A stretch of DNA of 64,000 nucleotides from Roseospira navarrensis (GTDB taxonomy: Bacteria; Pseudomonadota; Alphaproteobacteria; Rhodospirillales; Rhodospirillaceae), in assembly GCF_009601025.1 (NCBI RefSeq), contig NZ_WIVE01000011.1:1-64000 (forward strand), in the 5' to 3' direction. Within the stretch, counting starts at the first letter, position 1. Each line of letters opens with the position of its first letter. The notes beneath the pieces are model-generated. The model made no database searches. It saw only the letters and a list, made by a program, of their open reading frames with translations, and had not been told where the DNA came from. Below are positions 16,809 to 26,289 of this stretch, in pieces. A program made the position numbers and the translations under genes.

Positions 16809-19800
16809 CTACTCCGCCGCCGTGCCCGCCGCGCCCGGCACGACGCCCTCGGGCGTGACCGGCACCGCCAGCTTGTTGAGCATCTCCTTCGGCACGACCT
16901 GCCAGAAGTGCCCCACCTCGCGGTCCCAGGTGACCAGCAGGCGCTGGGCGAAGCGCGACTGGGTCTCCTGGACGTGGGCCTCGATCAGGCGCTTCAGCGC
17001 CTCTTCGTAATGGTCCACCTGGATGCGCTGCCAGATCACATAGTCCGGGTTGATGCGCAGCGGCAGAACCTCCTGCGGGTCATAGACGAACGCCATGCCG
17101 CCCGACATGCCGGCGGCGAAGTTGGCGCCCACCTCGCCCAGGATCACGGCCACGCCGTTGGTCATGTACTCGCAGCCGTTGGAGCCGCAGCCCTCGACCA
17201 CCACTTCCGCGCCCGAGTTGCGAACCGCGAAGCGGTCGCCGGCCTGCCCGGCGGCGAACAGCTGGCCGCCGGTCGCGCCATACAGCACGGTGTTACCGAT
17301 GATGGTGTTCTCGTTCGAGTTCAGCGGACTGGACACCGCCGGCCGGACCACGATCATGCCGCCCGACAGGCCCTTGCCCACGTAGTCGTTGGCGTCGCCG
17401 AACACTTCCAGCTTGAGACCCTGGACCGCGAACGCGCCCAGCGACTGACCGGCGGAGCCCCGCAGGCGCACCGTGATGTGCCCCGGCTGCAGGCCGGTCA
17501 TGCCGTACTTGGTGACGATCTTGTGCGACAGCTTGGTGCCCACGGCGCGGTGGGTGTTCCGCACCGTGTAGGTCAGCTGCATCTTCTCGCCGTCCTCCAG
17601 GGTGTTGCGGGCGTCCTGGATCATCTGCGCGTCCAGGGTTTCCGGCACCTCGTTGCGGGTCTCGACGGTGCAGTGCACCGGCAGGCCGCCGCTGTCCGGC
17701 GTGGACAGGATGGCGTTCAGGTCCAGGTCGTCCAGGTGCGGCGAGCCGCGGCCGACCTGATGCAGCAGGTCGGTCCGGCCGATAGCCTCGTTCAGCGAGC
17801 GCAGCCCCAGCGAGGCCAGGATCTCGCGCACTTCCTCGGCCATGAAGGTGAACAGGTTGACCACTTTTTCCGCCGTGCCGGTGAACTTGTCGCGCATCGC
17901 CTTGTCCTGGGTGCACACGCCCACGGGACAGGTGTTGGTGTGGCACTGGCGGACCATGATGCAGCCCATGGCGATCAGCGAGGTGGTGCCGACGCCGAAC
18001 TCCTCCGCGCCCAGCATGGCCGCGATCACCACGTCCCGGCCGGACTTGATGCCGCCATCGGTGCGCAGCAGCACGCGGTGACGCAGCCGGTTCAGGGTCA
18101 GCACCTGATGCACTTCGGACAGGCCCATTTCCCAGGGCAGGCCGGCGTACTTGATGGAGGTCTGCGGGCTGGCGCCCGTGCCGCCGTTGTGGCCGGACAC
18201 CAGGATGACGTCGGCGTTGGCCTTGGCCACGCCGGCGGCGATGGTGCCGATGCCGGTGCGGCTGACCAGCTTCACCGTGACCCGGGCGGACGGGTTGATC
18301 TGCTTCAGGTCGTAGATGAGCTGGGCCAGGTCCTCGATCGAATAGATATCGTGGTGCGGCGGCGGGCTGATGAGCGTGACGCCCTCCGTCGAGTGGCGCA
18401 GCTTGGCGATCTCGGCCGTCACCTTGAAGCCGGGCAACTGGCCGCCCTCGCCGGGCTTGGCGCCCTGGGCCACCTTGATCTCGATCTCGCGGCACTGGTT
18501 GAGGTACTCGGCCGTCACGCCGAAGCGACCCGAGGCCACCTGCTTGATGGCCGAGTTCTCGTTGTCGCCGTTGGCGCGCGGCTTGTAGCGGGCCGGATCC
18601 TCGCCGCCCTCGCCGCTGTCCGACTTGGCCCCGATGCGGTTCATGGCGATGTTGAGCGTCCCGTGCGCCTCCGGCGACAGCGCGCCCAGCGACATGGCGG
18701 GCGTGACGAAGCGGCGGCGGATGGCGTTGGTGCTCTCCACCTCGTCCACCGCGATCGCGCCGTCCACCTGCTTGAAGTCCAGCAGGTCGCGCAGGTTGAT
18801 CGGCGGCAGGGCGCGCAGACCCGCCGTGTAGCGCTTGAAGATCTGGTAGCCCTCGGTGGCCACCGCTTCCTGCAGCACGTGAATCAGGCGGCCGTCGTAC
18901 TGGTGCGGCTCGCCGCCCCGGCGGTAACGGTAGAACCCGCCCACCGGCAGCGAGATCACCGCCGGGTCGTAGGCGCGGGCGTGCTGCTCCAGCACCTTGC
19001 GCTGGATGCCGGGCAGACCGATGCCGGAAATGCGCGAGGTCATGCTGGTGAAGAACTCCGCCACCAGCGAGCGCGACAGGCCGACGGCCTCGAAGCAGTG
19101 ACCGCCCCGGTAGCTGCTGATGACCGAGATGCCCATCTTGGACATGATCTTCAGCAGGCCGTCGTTCACGGCCTTCTTGTAGCGGGCCATGACCTCGTCG
19201 AGGCTGAACTCCCCGAACAGGCCGCGCCGATGACGGTCGGCGATGCTCTCCTGGGTCAGCCAGGGGTTCACGGTGGTGGCGCCGACGCCGATCAGGACCG
19301 CGAAATAGTGCGTCTCCAGGCACTCCGCCGCGCGCACGTTCACCGACGTGAAGGTGCGCAGGCGCTGGCGCACCAGATGCGTATGGACGGCGCCGGCGGC
19401 CAGGATCATGGGGATCGGCGCGCGGTCCGGGCCCATGGCGGTGTCGGTCAGGATGACATGGGTCCGCCCGCCGCGCACGGCGTCCTCGGCCTCGTGCTGG
19501 ATGCGGTGCACCGCCTGCCGCAGGGCGTGTTCGCCGGCCTTCGGATCAAAGGTGCAGTCGATCTCGGCGGCCGTGTCGCCCATGTAGCGGCGCATGGCCC
19601 CGAACTCGGCGTTGGTCAGCACCGGGCTTTCGAGTTGCAGCAGCTCGCACTGCTCCGGGGCCTCGTCGAGGATGTTGCCCAGGTTGCCCAGCCGGGTGCG
19701 CAGGCTCATCACCCGCGTTTCGCGCAGCGGGTCGATGGGCGGATTGGTCACCTGGCTGAAGTTCTGCCGGAAGAACTGGTGCAGGCCCCGGTAGTTGTCG

Positions 19801-21371
19801 GACAGCACGGCCAGCGGCGTGTCGTCGCCCATGGAGCCCGTGGCTTCCTTGGCCTCGTCCACCATGGGCTGGAGGATGATCTCCATGTCCTCCATGGACT
19901 GCCCGAAGCCGACCTGGGCCCGGCGCAGGGCCTCGGCCGAGATCTCGGACGTCTCGGTGCGCTCGTTCTGGATCAGGCTGTCCAGCTTGGTGATGCGCTT
20001 GACCCAGTCCTCGTAGGGATGGCGCTTGGCAAGGATATCCTTGATCTCCTTGTCTTCGTAGAAGACCCCCTCGCGCAGGTCCACGGCGATCAGACCGCCG
20101 GGGCCGACGCGGCCCTTGCGCACGACCTCCGATTCGGCGACCCGGACCATGCCGGCCTCGGAGCCGACCACCAGCAGCCCGTCGCGGGTGACGCTGAAGC
20201 GCATGGGACGCAGGCCGTTGCGGTCCATGCCGGCGACCACCCAGCGGCCGTCGGTGGCGCAGATGGCGGCCGGACCGTCCCACGGCTCCATGACGCAGTT
20301 GCAGTAGGCGATCAGGTCCGCGTGCGGCTGCGGCAGCGTGGCGTCCTGATTGAGGCTTTCCGGAATCAGCATGGCCTTCGTCATGGGCGCATCGCGCCCG
20401 GTCCGGCACAGCAGTTCGAACACCGCGTCCAGACCGGCGCTGTCCGAGCCGCCGACCCGCACCAGGGGCTTCAGGTCCTCGATGGCCGCCCCGAGGGCGG
20501 GCGAGGCCATGCGGGTCTCGTGCGCCTTCATCCAGTTGACGTTGCCGGTCAGGGTGTTGATCTCGCCGTTGTGGGCGAGCATCCGGAACGGCTGCGCCAA
20601 CCACCACGTGGGGAACGTGTTGGTCGAATAGCGCTGGTGATAGATGGCGAAGCTGGAGACGAAGCGCTCGTCCAGCAGGTCCGGGTAGAAGCTGGTGAGC
20701 TGCTCGGCCAGGAACAGGCCCTTGTAGATGATCGACCGGCAGGACAGCGAGCAGATATAGTAGTCCTGAACGCCGGCCGCCTGCACCCGCTTCTCGATGC
20801 GGCGGCGCACCACGTACAGATCCAGCTCGAAGCGGTCGTCATCCACGCCCTTGGTGTTGCAGATCATGATCTGCTCGATCTCGGGCCGGGTGGCGTTGGC
20901 CTTCTCGCCGATCACCGAGATGTCCACGGGCACCTGCCGCCAGCCGTAGATCGTGTAGCCGGCGGCCAGGATCTCGGTCTCGACGATGCAGCGGCACTCC
21001 TCCTGGGCGGCCAGATCGGTCTTCGGCAGGAAGACCATGCCCACGGCCAGGCGGCCCCGGGTCGGCTCGTGGCCCGTGGCGGCGATGTGCTCCTTGAAGA
21101 AGTCCTGCGGGATCTCGACGTGGATGCCCGCGCCGTCGCCGGTCTTGCCGTCGGCGTCCACCGCGCCGCGGTGGAACAGGACCTTCAGCGCCTCGATGCC
21201 GGCCACGACCACGTCCCGGCGCGGCGTGCCGTCGATGGCGGCCACCAGCCCGACCCCGCAGGCGTCGTGCTCCTGCGCCGGATCATAGGCATGGGCGGCG
21301 ATCAGCCGGTCGGCATTGGCGCGCCAGTCGGCCACGAAGCGGGCACCGTCAGTGATGTGTGTCTCGGTCAT
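16809..21371 (-). CDS. gltB: Glutamate synthase (NADPH) large subunit
   Basis: The 1520-residue alpha subunit makes two glutamates from glutamine and 2-oxoglutarate. ATG 21371 is preceded by GAGAGGAG. A propeptide of about 36 residues precedes the Cys of HDACGVGLVAAIDG, the nucleophile of the N-terminal class II glutaminase after cleavage. The central and FMN synthase domains follow (SGEGGEDPARY, GEGGQLPGFKV, SGHNGGTGASPQTS), with the 3Fe-4S cysteines in CIMVRQCHTNTCPVGVC. The C-terminal GXGXG beta-helix (about 1260-1480) is complete. It sits 64 bp downstream of gltD in the same operon. Confidence 0.98.
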   Translation of the reverse strand: MTETHITDGARFVADWRANADRLIAAHAYDPAQEHDACGVGLVAAIDGTPRRDVVVAGIEALKVLFHRGAVDADGKTGDGAGIHVEIPQDFFKEHIAATGHEPTRGRLAVGMVFLPKTDLAAQEECRCIVETEILAAGYTIYGWRQVPVDISVIGEKANATRPEIEQIMICNTKGVDDDRFELDLYVVRRRIEKRVQAAGVQDYYICSLSCRSIIYKGLFLAEQLTSFYPDLLDERFVSSFAIYHQRYSTNTFPTWWLAQPFRMLAHNGEINTLTGNVNWMKAHETRMASPALGAAIEDLKPLVRVGGSDSAGLDAVFELLCRTGRDAPMTKAMLIPESLNQDATLPQPHADLIAYCNCVMEPWDGPAAICATDGRWVVAGMDRNGLRPMRFSVTRDGLLVVGSEAGMVRVAESEVVRKGRVGPGGLIAVDLREGVFYEDKEIKDILAKRHPYEDWVKRITKLDSLIQNERTETSEISAEALRRAQVGFGQSMEDMEIILQPMVDEAKEATGSMGDDTPLAVLSDNYRGLHQFFRQNFSQVTNPPIDPLRETRVMSLRTRLGNLGNILDEAPEQCELLQLESPVLTNAEFGAMRRYMGDTAAEIDCTFDPKAGEHALRQAVHRIQHEAEDAVRGGRTHVILTDTAMGPDRAPIPMILAAGAVHTHLVRQRLRTFTSVNVRAAECLETHYFAVLIGVGATTVNPWLTQESIADRHRRGLFGEFSLDEVMARYKKAVNDGLLKIMSKMGISVISSYRGGHCFEAVGLSRSLVAEFFTSMTSRISGIGLPGIQRKVLEQHARAYDPAVISLPVGGFYRYRRGGEPHQYDGRLIHVLQEAVATEGYQIFKRYTAGLRALPPINLRDLLDFKQVDGAIAVDEVESTNAIRRRFVTPAMSLGALSPEAHGTLNIAMNRIGAKSDSGEGGEDPARYKPRANGDNENSAIKQVASGRFGVTAEYLNQCREIEIKVAQGAKPGEGGQLPGFKVTAEIAKLRHSTEGVTLISPPPHHDIYSIEDLAQLIYDLKQINPSARVTVKLVSRTGIGTIAAGVAKANADVILVSGHNGGTGASPQTSIKYAGLPWEMGLSEVHQVLTLNRLRHRVLLRTDGGIKSGRDVVIAAMLGAEEFGVGTTSLIAMGCIMVRQCHTNTCPVGVCTQDKAMRDKFTGTAEKVVNLFTFMAEEVREILASLGLRSLNEAIGRTDLLHQVGRGSPHLDDLDLNAILSTPDSGGLPVHCTVETRNEVPETLDAQMIQDARNTLEDGEKMQLTYTVRNTHRAVGTKLSHKIVTKYGMTGLQPGHITVRLRGSAGQSLGAFAVQGLKLEVFGDANDYVGKGLSGGMIVVRPAVSSPLNSNENTIIGNTVLYGATGGQLFAAGQAGDRFAVRNSGAEVVVEGCGSNGCEYMTNGVAVILGEVGANFAAGMSGGMAFVYDPQEVLPLRINPDYVIWQRIQVDHYEEALKRLIEAHVQETQSRFAQRLLVTWDREVGHFWQVVPKEMLNKLAVPVTPEGVVPGAAGTAAE

Positions 21372-21435
21372 GGCCGGACTCCTCTCGGATCGGACTCGGT
21401 CTGTCTCGTCGGATGGGGGGCGGGCCGGGCCGCCG

Positions 21436-22899
21436 TCAGGAGGCGAGCGCCATGCCGGCGCCCTGCGTGTCCTTGGCGGTGGCCTTGGCCTGGATGTAGT
21501 CGTGGATGCCCTCGGCGGCATCGCGGCCGTCGCGGACCGCCCAGACCACCAGCGACGCGCCGCGCACGATGTCGCCGGCCCCGAACACGCCCTCGGCCTG
21601 GGTCATCATGCTGTGCGAATCCACCTTCAGGGTGCCCCAGCGGGTCACCGGCAGGTCGGGCGCGCCGAACAGGGTGGGCAGGTCTTCCGGCTCGAAGCCG
21701 AGCGCGGAGATCACCATGTCCGCCGGCAGGCGCAACTGACTGCCCTCGATGGGTGTGGGCGTCTGGCGGCCGGTGGCGTCGGCCACGCCCAGGTGCATGC
21801 GCACGGCCTGGACCTCGCCGGCGCGGCCGTCGATGTCGATCACCGCTTCGGGCGCGGACAGCCAGACGAACTCAACGCCCTCTTCCATGGCGTTGGTCAC
21901 CTCGCGCTGCGAGCCGGGCATGTTGGCGCGGTCGCGGCGGTAGAGGCACTTCACGGACGTCGCACCCTGACGGATGGCGGTGCGGACACAGTCCATGGCG
22001 GTATCGCCGCCGCCGACCACCACCACGTTCTTGCCCTTGGCGTCCAGCAGGCCGGAGTCGAAGTCCGGCACCGAATCGCCCAGGCTGAGGCGGTTGGAGG
22101 CCGTCAGGTATTGCAGCGCAGGCAGCACGCCGGGCAGCCCGGCGCCGGGCACCGTCAGGTCGCGGGCCTTGTAGACGCCGGTGGCGATCAGGATGGCGTC
22201 GTGCCGCTCGCGCAGCTCGGCCAGGGAGGCATCGCGCCCGACCTCGAAGTTCAGGCGGATTTCGACGCCCGCGTCCGCCAGCAGCTTGGCGCGTCGCTCC
22301 ACGATGTGCTTTTCCAGCTTGAAGCCGGGAATGCCGTAGATCAGCAGGCCGCCCACGCGGTCATAGCGGTCGTACAGCGTGACCTGGTAGCCGTGCTTGC
22401 GCAGTTGCTCGGCCGCCGCCATGCCGCCCGGCCCGGCGCCGATGATGCCGACCGTCTCCGGCCGCTCGCGCGTCGGCTTGACGGGCTGCACCCAGCCCTG
22501 TTCCCAGGCGGTGTCGGTGATGTGCTTCTCGACGGCGCCGATGGTCACGGTGCCGTGCCTGGACTGCTCCAGCACGCAGGAGCCCTCGCACAGGCGGTCC
22601 TGGGGGCAGATGCGGCCGCAGATCTCGGGCATGTTGTTGGTGGCCGAGGAGACGGCATAGGCCTCCTCCATCCGGCCCTGGGCGGTCAGCAGCAGCCAGT
22701 CCGGAATGTTGTTCTGCAGCGGGCAGTGCACCTGACAGAACGGGATGCCGCACTGCTCGCAGCGCGAGGCCTGTTCGGCGCCGGGCTCCGGCTCGTAGCC
22801 GGTGTAGATCTCCTCGAAATCCTGCCGCCGCACCTCTGCCTCGCGCTTGATGGGCATGGCGCCGGGCAGGCGAGTGAACTGCATCATCTTCCGCCCCAT
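21436..22899 (-). CDS. gltD: Glutamate synthase (NADPH) small subunit
   Basis: The 487-residue beta subunit passes electrons from NADPH via FAD to the large subunit. The N-terminal iron-sulfur cysteines are present (CEQCGIPFCQVHCP and CGRICPQDRLCEGSC), followed by the FAD Rossmann motif GIIGAGPGGMAAAEQL (about 152) and the NADPH motif VVVGGGDTAMDC (about 290). The ATG has GAGGGAGGACC upstream. It is the first gene of a gltD-gltB operon, the reverse of the E. coli order but usual in many alphaproteobacteria. Confidence 0.97.
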   Translation of the reverse strand: MGRKMMQFTRLPGAMPIKREAEVRRQDFEEIYTGYEPEPGAEQASRCEQCGIPFCQVHCPLQNNIPDWLLLTAQGRMEEAYAVSSATNNMPEICGRICPQDRLCEGSCVLEQSRHGTVTIGAVEKHITDTAWEQGWVQPVKPTRERPETVGIIGAGPGGMAAAEQLRKHGYQVTLYDRYDRVGGLLIYGIPGFKLEKHIVERRAKLLADAGVEIRLNFEVGRDASLAELRERHDAILIATGVYKARDLTVPGAGLPGVLPALQYLTASNRLSLGDSVPDFDSGLLDAKGKNVVVVGGGDTAMDCVRTAIRQGATSVKCLYRRDRANMPGSQREVTNAMEEGVEFVWLSAPEAVIDIDGRAGEVQAVRMHLGVADATGRQTPTPIEGSQLRLPADMVISALGFEPEDLPTLFGAPDLPVTRWGTLKVDSHSMMTQAEGVFGAGDIVRGASLVVWAVRDGRDAAEGIHDYIQAKATAKDTQGAGMALAS

Positions 22900-23297
22900 G
22901 GCGGTCCTCCCTCAACCTCACGCGTTCCGGATTCGCCCGCATCTCCGCCCGGTCCCGGCCGTGGCCGCGCCTGGATCCGGGCGCCCCCTGGGCGACCCCT
23001 GGGCGCCGGTCCGCTGCGTCGCCACGGACGCGCGTCGGGGCGCGCACCGGCCCTCGCCGGCACGTCCCGGGATACGGGACTTCCTGATACGCCCCGTTCC
23101 GCCGGATCACAAGGGAAATCAACACATAGGTCAGTAATGCTGTCCTACAAATTGGCTGCGGGCTCGGCACCGCCGTCCGCGCCAAACGGGACAGCGCACG
23201 CTTGCCCCTGTTGGTAAACATGTGGCAACCATTTTGCGCCTGGGCTCTTCACAGGGCCGATGATATAACGGCGACACAATATCTCGTAGGGGGCACC
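22900..23297. other. Divergent promoter region of gltDB and uppP
   Basis: Nearly 400 bases between divergent genes. Two AT-richer tracts stand out, around 23108-23155 and 23215-23290. The second contains TATAAC (23264-23269), a possible -10 box for uppP, but no well-spaced -35 is visible. No gene is seen. Confidence 0.5.
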
Positions 23298-24107
23298 GTG
23301 GGAACGCTGCAACTCGTTGTGCTGGCGCTGGTCCAGGGCATCACCGAGTTTCTGCCGATCAGCTCGTCCGGGCATCTGGCCCTGGTGCCGATGCTCACCG
23401 ACTGGCCGGATCAGGGCATCAAGATCGACGTGGCGGTGCATGTGGGCACCCTGGGCGCCGTGATGCTGTATTTCTGGCGCGACGTGGGCCTGATGCTCTC
23501 GGGGCTCGGCAGCCTGCTGACCTTCCGGGGCGGCCCGGGGGCGCGCCTGATCCTGCACCTGATCGTGGCCACCATCCCCGTTGTCATCGCCGGTCTGCTG
23601 CTCAAGGAGACCATCGAAACCAGCCTGCGCAGCCTGGAGGTGATCGCCTGGGCCACGCTGGGCTTCGGCCTGCTGCTGTGGCTGGCCGACCGGGTCGGGC
23701 TGACGGTGCGGCGCATCGAGCACATGCGCGTCGCCGATGCCCTGTTCCTGGGCCTGATGCAGGCCGTGGCCCTGATCCCCGGCACCAGCCGATCGGGCAT
23801 CACCATGACCGGCGCGCGCCTGCTGGGCTACGAGCGCCCGGAGGCCGCCCGGTTCTCCATGCTGATGTCGATTCCCACCATTCTCGCGGCCGGGATCCTG
23901 ATCGGCCTCGACCTGTACCGCATGGACGACCGGGCCGTGACCAGCGAGGCCCTGACCGCCGCCGGACTCGCCCTGGTCTCGGCGCTGGTGGCCATCGCGG
24001 TGCTGATGGCGTGGCTGAAGCGGGCGGGATTCCTGCCCTTCGTGATCTATCGGGTGTTGCTTGGGCTTGGCCTGCTGGGCATCGTGTACGGGTTCATTCC
24101 GCTCTGA
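23298..24107 (+). CDS. uppP: Undecaprenyl-diphosphatase (BacA/UppP)
   Basis: A 269-residue integral membrane protein that dephosphorylates undecaprenyl pyrophosphate to recycle the lipid carrier for peptidoglycan and other glycans; it confers some bacitracin resistance. Signature motifs are present: LVQGITEFLPISSSGHL near the N-terminus and IPGTSRSGITMTGARLLG (about 163). Hydrophobic segments fit the expected multi-pass topology. The GTG at 23298 preceded by GGGGG is chosen because the family begins just before this motif; upstream in-frame codons give an atypical extension. A 12-bp inverted repeat begins right after its stop. Confidence 0.95.
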   Translation: MGTLQLVVLALVQGITEFLPISSSGHLALVPMLTDWPDQGIKIDVAVHVGTLGAVMLYFWRDVGLMLSGLGSLLTFRGGPGARLILHLIVATIPVVIAGLLLKETIETSLRSLEVIAWATLGFGLLLWLADRVGLTVRRIEHMRVADALFLGLMQAVALIPGTSRSGITMTGARLLGYERPEAARFSMLMSIPTILAAGILIGLDLYRMDDRAVTSEALTAAGLALVSALVAIAVLMAWLKRAGFLPFVIYRVLLGLGLLGIVYGFIPL

Positions 24108-24109
24108 TA

Positions 24110-24265
24110 GGAACGGATCGGAATGGGGACTCGTTGGCCGCTGGCACCAGACCGCCCGGCGAAAAACGCGAAGCGTTGCGCCGGGCGGCCGGCCCGACCG
24201 GGCCGGCGCCGCGAAGCGGCGGAGGCGATGAAGCGGACGAGTCCGGTTCATCGCCGATCCGTTCC
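24110..24265 (+). repeat. Nested palindrome and REP-like copy 3 between uppP and pcaD-like gene
   Basis: The gap is bounded by a perfect 12-bp inverted repeat (GGAACGGATCGG at 24110-24121, CCGATCCGTTCC at 24254-24265). Inside lies a stem CCGCCCGGCG / CGCCGGGCGG (24152-24161 and 24179-24188) enclosing AACGCGAAGCGTT. The right part (24204-24265) is the third copy of the REP-like sequence (GCGGAGGCGATGAAGCGG, GAGTCCGGTTCATCGCC). Confidence 0.75.
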
Positions 24266-24290
24266 AAAGCAACCCAAGGGATCCTGCCTC

Positions 24291-25088
24291 ATGCTGTTCG
24301 CGCCCCTGCCCGCCCCCCGGGCCGGCCTGCACTATAAGCTGTCCGGCACCTTCGGCGCCCCCTGGCTGGTGTTCATCAATTCGCTGGCCACCGACATGCG
24401 CCTGTGGGACCCGGTGATCGAACGCATCGGCGGCCGCTTCCGCGTGCTGACCTACGACAAGCGCGGCCACGGCCTGTCGGACACGCCGCCCGGCCCCTGG
24501 TCCATCGCCGATCTGGCCGACGACCTGCTGGCCCTGGCCGACCACCTGCGCATCGAGCGATTCGCGCTGTGCGGCATCTCGGTCGGCGGGCTGATCGCGC
24601 AGGACATCGCCGCCCGCGCGCCGGAACGCCTGTCGGCCGTGGTGTTCTCCAACACCGGCATGAAGATCGGCACCGACACGGTCTGGAATGACCGCCTGGA
24701 GACCGCCCGCACCCAGGGCATGGGCGCGCTGGTCGGCCCCACCATGGAGCGCTGGTTCACCGAGCCGTTCCGCGCCGATCCGGCGCGGCTGACGCCCTGG
24801 CACCATATGGTGTCCCGCAGCCCGGTCGAGGGCTTCATCAACACGGGCGCGGCCATCCGGGACGCGGACTACACCGGCGCGGCGCCGTCCATCCGGGTGC
24901 CCAGTCTGGTGATCGCCGGCGACCAGGACGGCGGCACGCCCCCCGCGCTGGGTCAGGCGCTGGCCGAGGCGGTGCCGGATGCCCACCTGGAGGTCATGGA
25001 GGGCGTCGCCCACCTGCCCTGCGTGGAGGACCCGGACGCCTACGCCGTGTTGCTGAACACCTTCATCCCCGAGGTGGCGCGCCGCTGA
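24291..25088 (+). CDS. pcaD: Alpha/beta hydrolase, 3-oxoadipate enol-lactonase-like
   Basis: A 265-residue alpha/beta hydrolase closest to PcaD, which opens 3-oxoadipate enol-lactone in the beta-ketoadipate pathway. The nucleophile elbow is CGISVGGLIAQ (Ser about residue 102), the acid lies in IAGDQDGGTP and the catalytic His in GVAHLPCVEDP. LVFINSLATDMRLWDP is typical of PcaD. ATG 24291 follows AAGGGATC. No other pca genes are nearby, so the physiological substrate is uncertain; a different lactone or ester is possible. Confidence 0.8.
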   Translation: MLFAPLPAPRAGLHYKLSGTFGAPWLVFINSLATDMRLWDPVIERIGGRFRVLTYDKRGHGLSDTPPGPWSIADLADDLLALADHLRIERFALCGISVGGLIAQDIAARAPERLSAVVFSNTGMKIGTDTVWNDRLETARTQGMGALVGPTMERWFTEPFRADPARLTPWHHMVSRSPVEGFINTGAAIRDADYTGAAPSIRVPSLVIAGDQDGGTPPALGQALAEAVPDAHLEVMEGVAHLPCVEDPDAYAVLLNTFIPEVARR

Positions 25089-25122
25089 CGGCGGCGCGTC
25101 CCCGCCCCAGGGGTCTCCCGGA

Positions 25123-25503
25123 TCACCGGGTGCAGCGCACGCCCTCGTCCTTCAGCAGGTCATTGATCGTGTTCTGAAGCGTCGTGCCACGCCCGCGCAC
25201 CACATCGCCCATGCAGGTGATCCCGCCCGTGGACAGGCTGGAGCAGTCCACGCCGCGTTCCAGGCTGCTGTAGGCCCAGACCTGCCCGGCCATGCGGCGC
25301 AGCACCATTTCGAGCTGCACCGGCGTGCCGGTGGGCGTGGTGCACTCGAACATCACCATGGGCGGATTGCCGTCCACGCCGATCTCGCGGATGGGCGCCT
25401 GGTCCTGCGCGGCCGCCGGCTGACCGGCGGCGAGTCCGGCGGCGAGGACGAGGCCGGCCAGGCCCCAGCGGGCGGACGGGACGGGTCGGAAGGCGCGTTT
25501 CAT
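25123..25503 (-). CDS. Small secreted protein, function unknown
   Basis: A 126-residue protein with a signal peptide (LAGLVLAAGLAAG, cleavage near PAAAQD). The mature part has four Cys (FECTTP, VDCSSLS, ITCMGD, VRCTR) that could form two periplasmic disulfides. No recognised domain. It probably has its own transcript. Confidence 0.75.
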   Translation of the reverse strand: MKRAFRPVPSARWGLAGLVLAAGLAAGQPAAAQDQAPIREIGVDGNPPMVMFECTTPTGTPVQLEMVLRRMAGQVWAYSSLERGVDCSSLSTGGITCMGDVVRGRGTTLQNTINDLLKDEGVRCTR

Positions 25504-25578
25504 GGTCCAGGCTCCTACACGGGATATTTCGGGGGAAAGCGGAGGGTGCCCTCTTTCTGGCCCCTCAAAGCGGCCGAT

Positions 25579-26289
25579 TCAAGGCGAGGATGGGCCGGGG
25601 ATAAGGAGATCCCGGACCGCGCGGATGCGCGTGCGGGTCTCGGAGTCCAACCGGCCGTCGAATCCCTCGGGGCGGAAACGCCGCTGAAACGCGATCGTTG
25701 CGGCCACGGGATCGCTCACGTCGTACCCGATGGCCGCCAGCATGGCGAGGGCCGCAGCCGCATCCGGCGCCGGGCCGTCCCCGCCCGCCGCCGCCGGCCA
25801 GACCCCGACCCCGGCGCGGGCCAGACGCGGCCAGTCGAACAGCTCGCCCGGGTCCTCCTTGCGCGTGGGCGCGACATCGGCATGCCCGACCACATCGCCC
25901 GGCCCCAGACCGTAGCGCGCCACGATGTCCCGGCACAGGGCCTCGACCGCGTCCATCTGCGGCGCGGGAAACGGGCGGTAGCCAAATTCGTGCCCCGGGT
26001 TGACGATCTCCACGCCGATGGAGCGGCCGTTGACGTCGCCCCGGCCCCGCCAACTGGACACGCCCGCGTGCCAGGCCCGGCGATCCTCCGGGACCAGCCG
26101 GAAGACGCGGCCGTCCTCTTCCACCAGATAATGGGCGCTGACCCGCGCGGCGGGGTCCCGCAGACGATCGAGCGCGGCCGCCCCCGTCGGCATCCCGGTG
26201 TAGTGCAGCACCAGCAGGTCCACGCCCCCGCCCGGCGGGCGGGCATCATGGTTGGGGGACCGCGCGTCGATGCAGGCGGGTCCGGTCAT
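25579..26289 (-). CDS. N-acetylmuramoyl-L-alanine amidase (AmpD/AmiD type)
   Basis: A 236-residue zinc amidase that cleaves the MurNAc-L-Ala bond of peptidoglycan or muropeptides. The Amidase_2 fold shows the zinc ligands in LLVLHYTGMP (His), AWHAG and GHADVAPTRKEDPG, and the conserved SIGVEIVNPG. The C-terminal ~60 residues resemble a peptidoglycan-binding domain (AMLAAIGYDV, IAFQRRFRPEGFDG). No signal peptide is seen, which favours a cytoplasmic AmpD-like role in recycling. Its ATG overlaps the stop of the EamA gene (ATGA), so the two are translationally coupled. Confidence 0.9.
   Translation of the reverse strand: MTGPACIDARSPNHDARPPGGGVDLLVLHYTGMPTGAAALDRLRDPAARVSAHYLVEEDGRVFRLVPEDRRAWHAGVSSWRGRGDVNGRSIGVEIVNPGHEFGYRPFPAPQMDAVEALCRDIVARYGLGPGDVVGHADVAPTRKEDPGELFDWPRLARAGVGVWPAAAGGDGPAPDAAAALAMLAAIGYDVSDPVAATIAFQRRFRPEGFDGRLDSETRTRIRAVRDLLIPGPSSP

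Noticed and set aside
21372-21521. Longer N-terminus for gltB
   Set aside because: The upstream frame is Pro/Arg-rich and unlike the family; ATG 21371 has a good ribosome site and leads into a normal-length propeptide before the catalytic Cys.
16908-22088. A 1726-codon plus-strand open frame opposite gltB and gltD
   Set aside because: It is the antisense shadow of two clearly conserved genes; in GC-rich DNA such frames stay open by chance. Its translation is low-complexity and lacks domain motifs.
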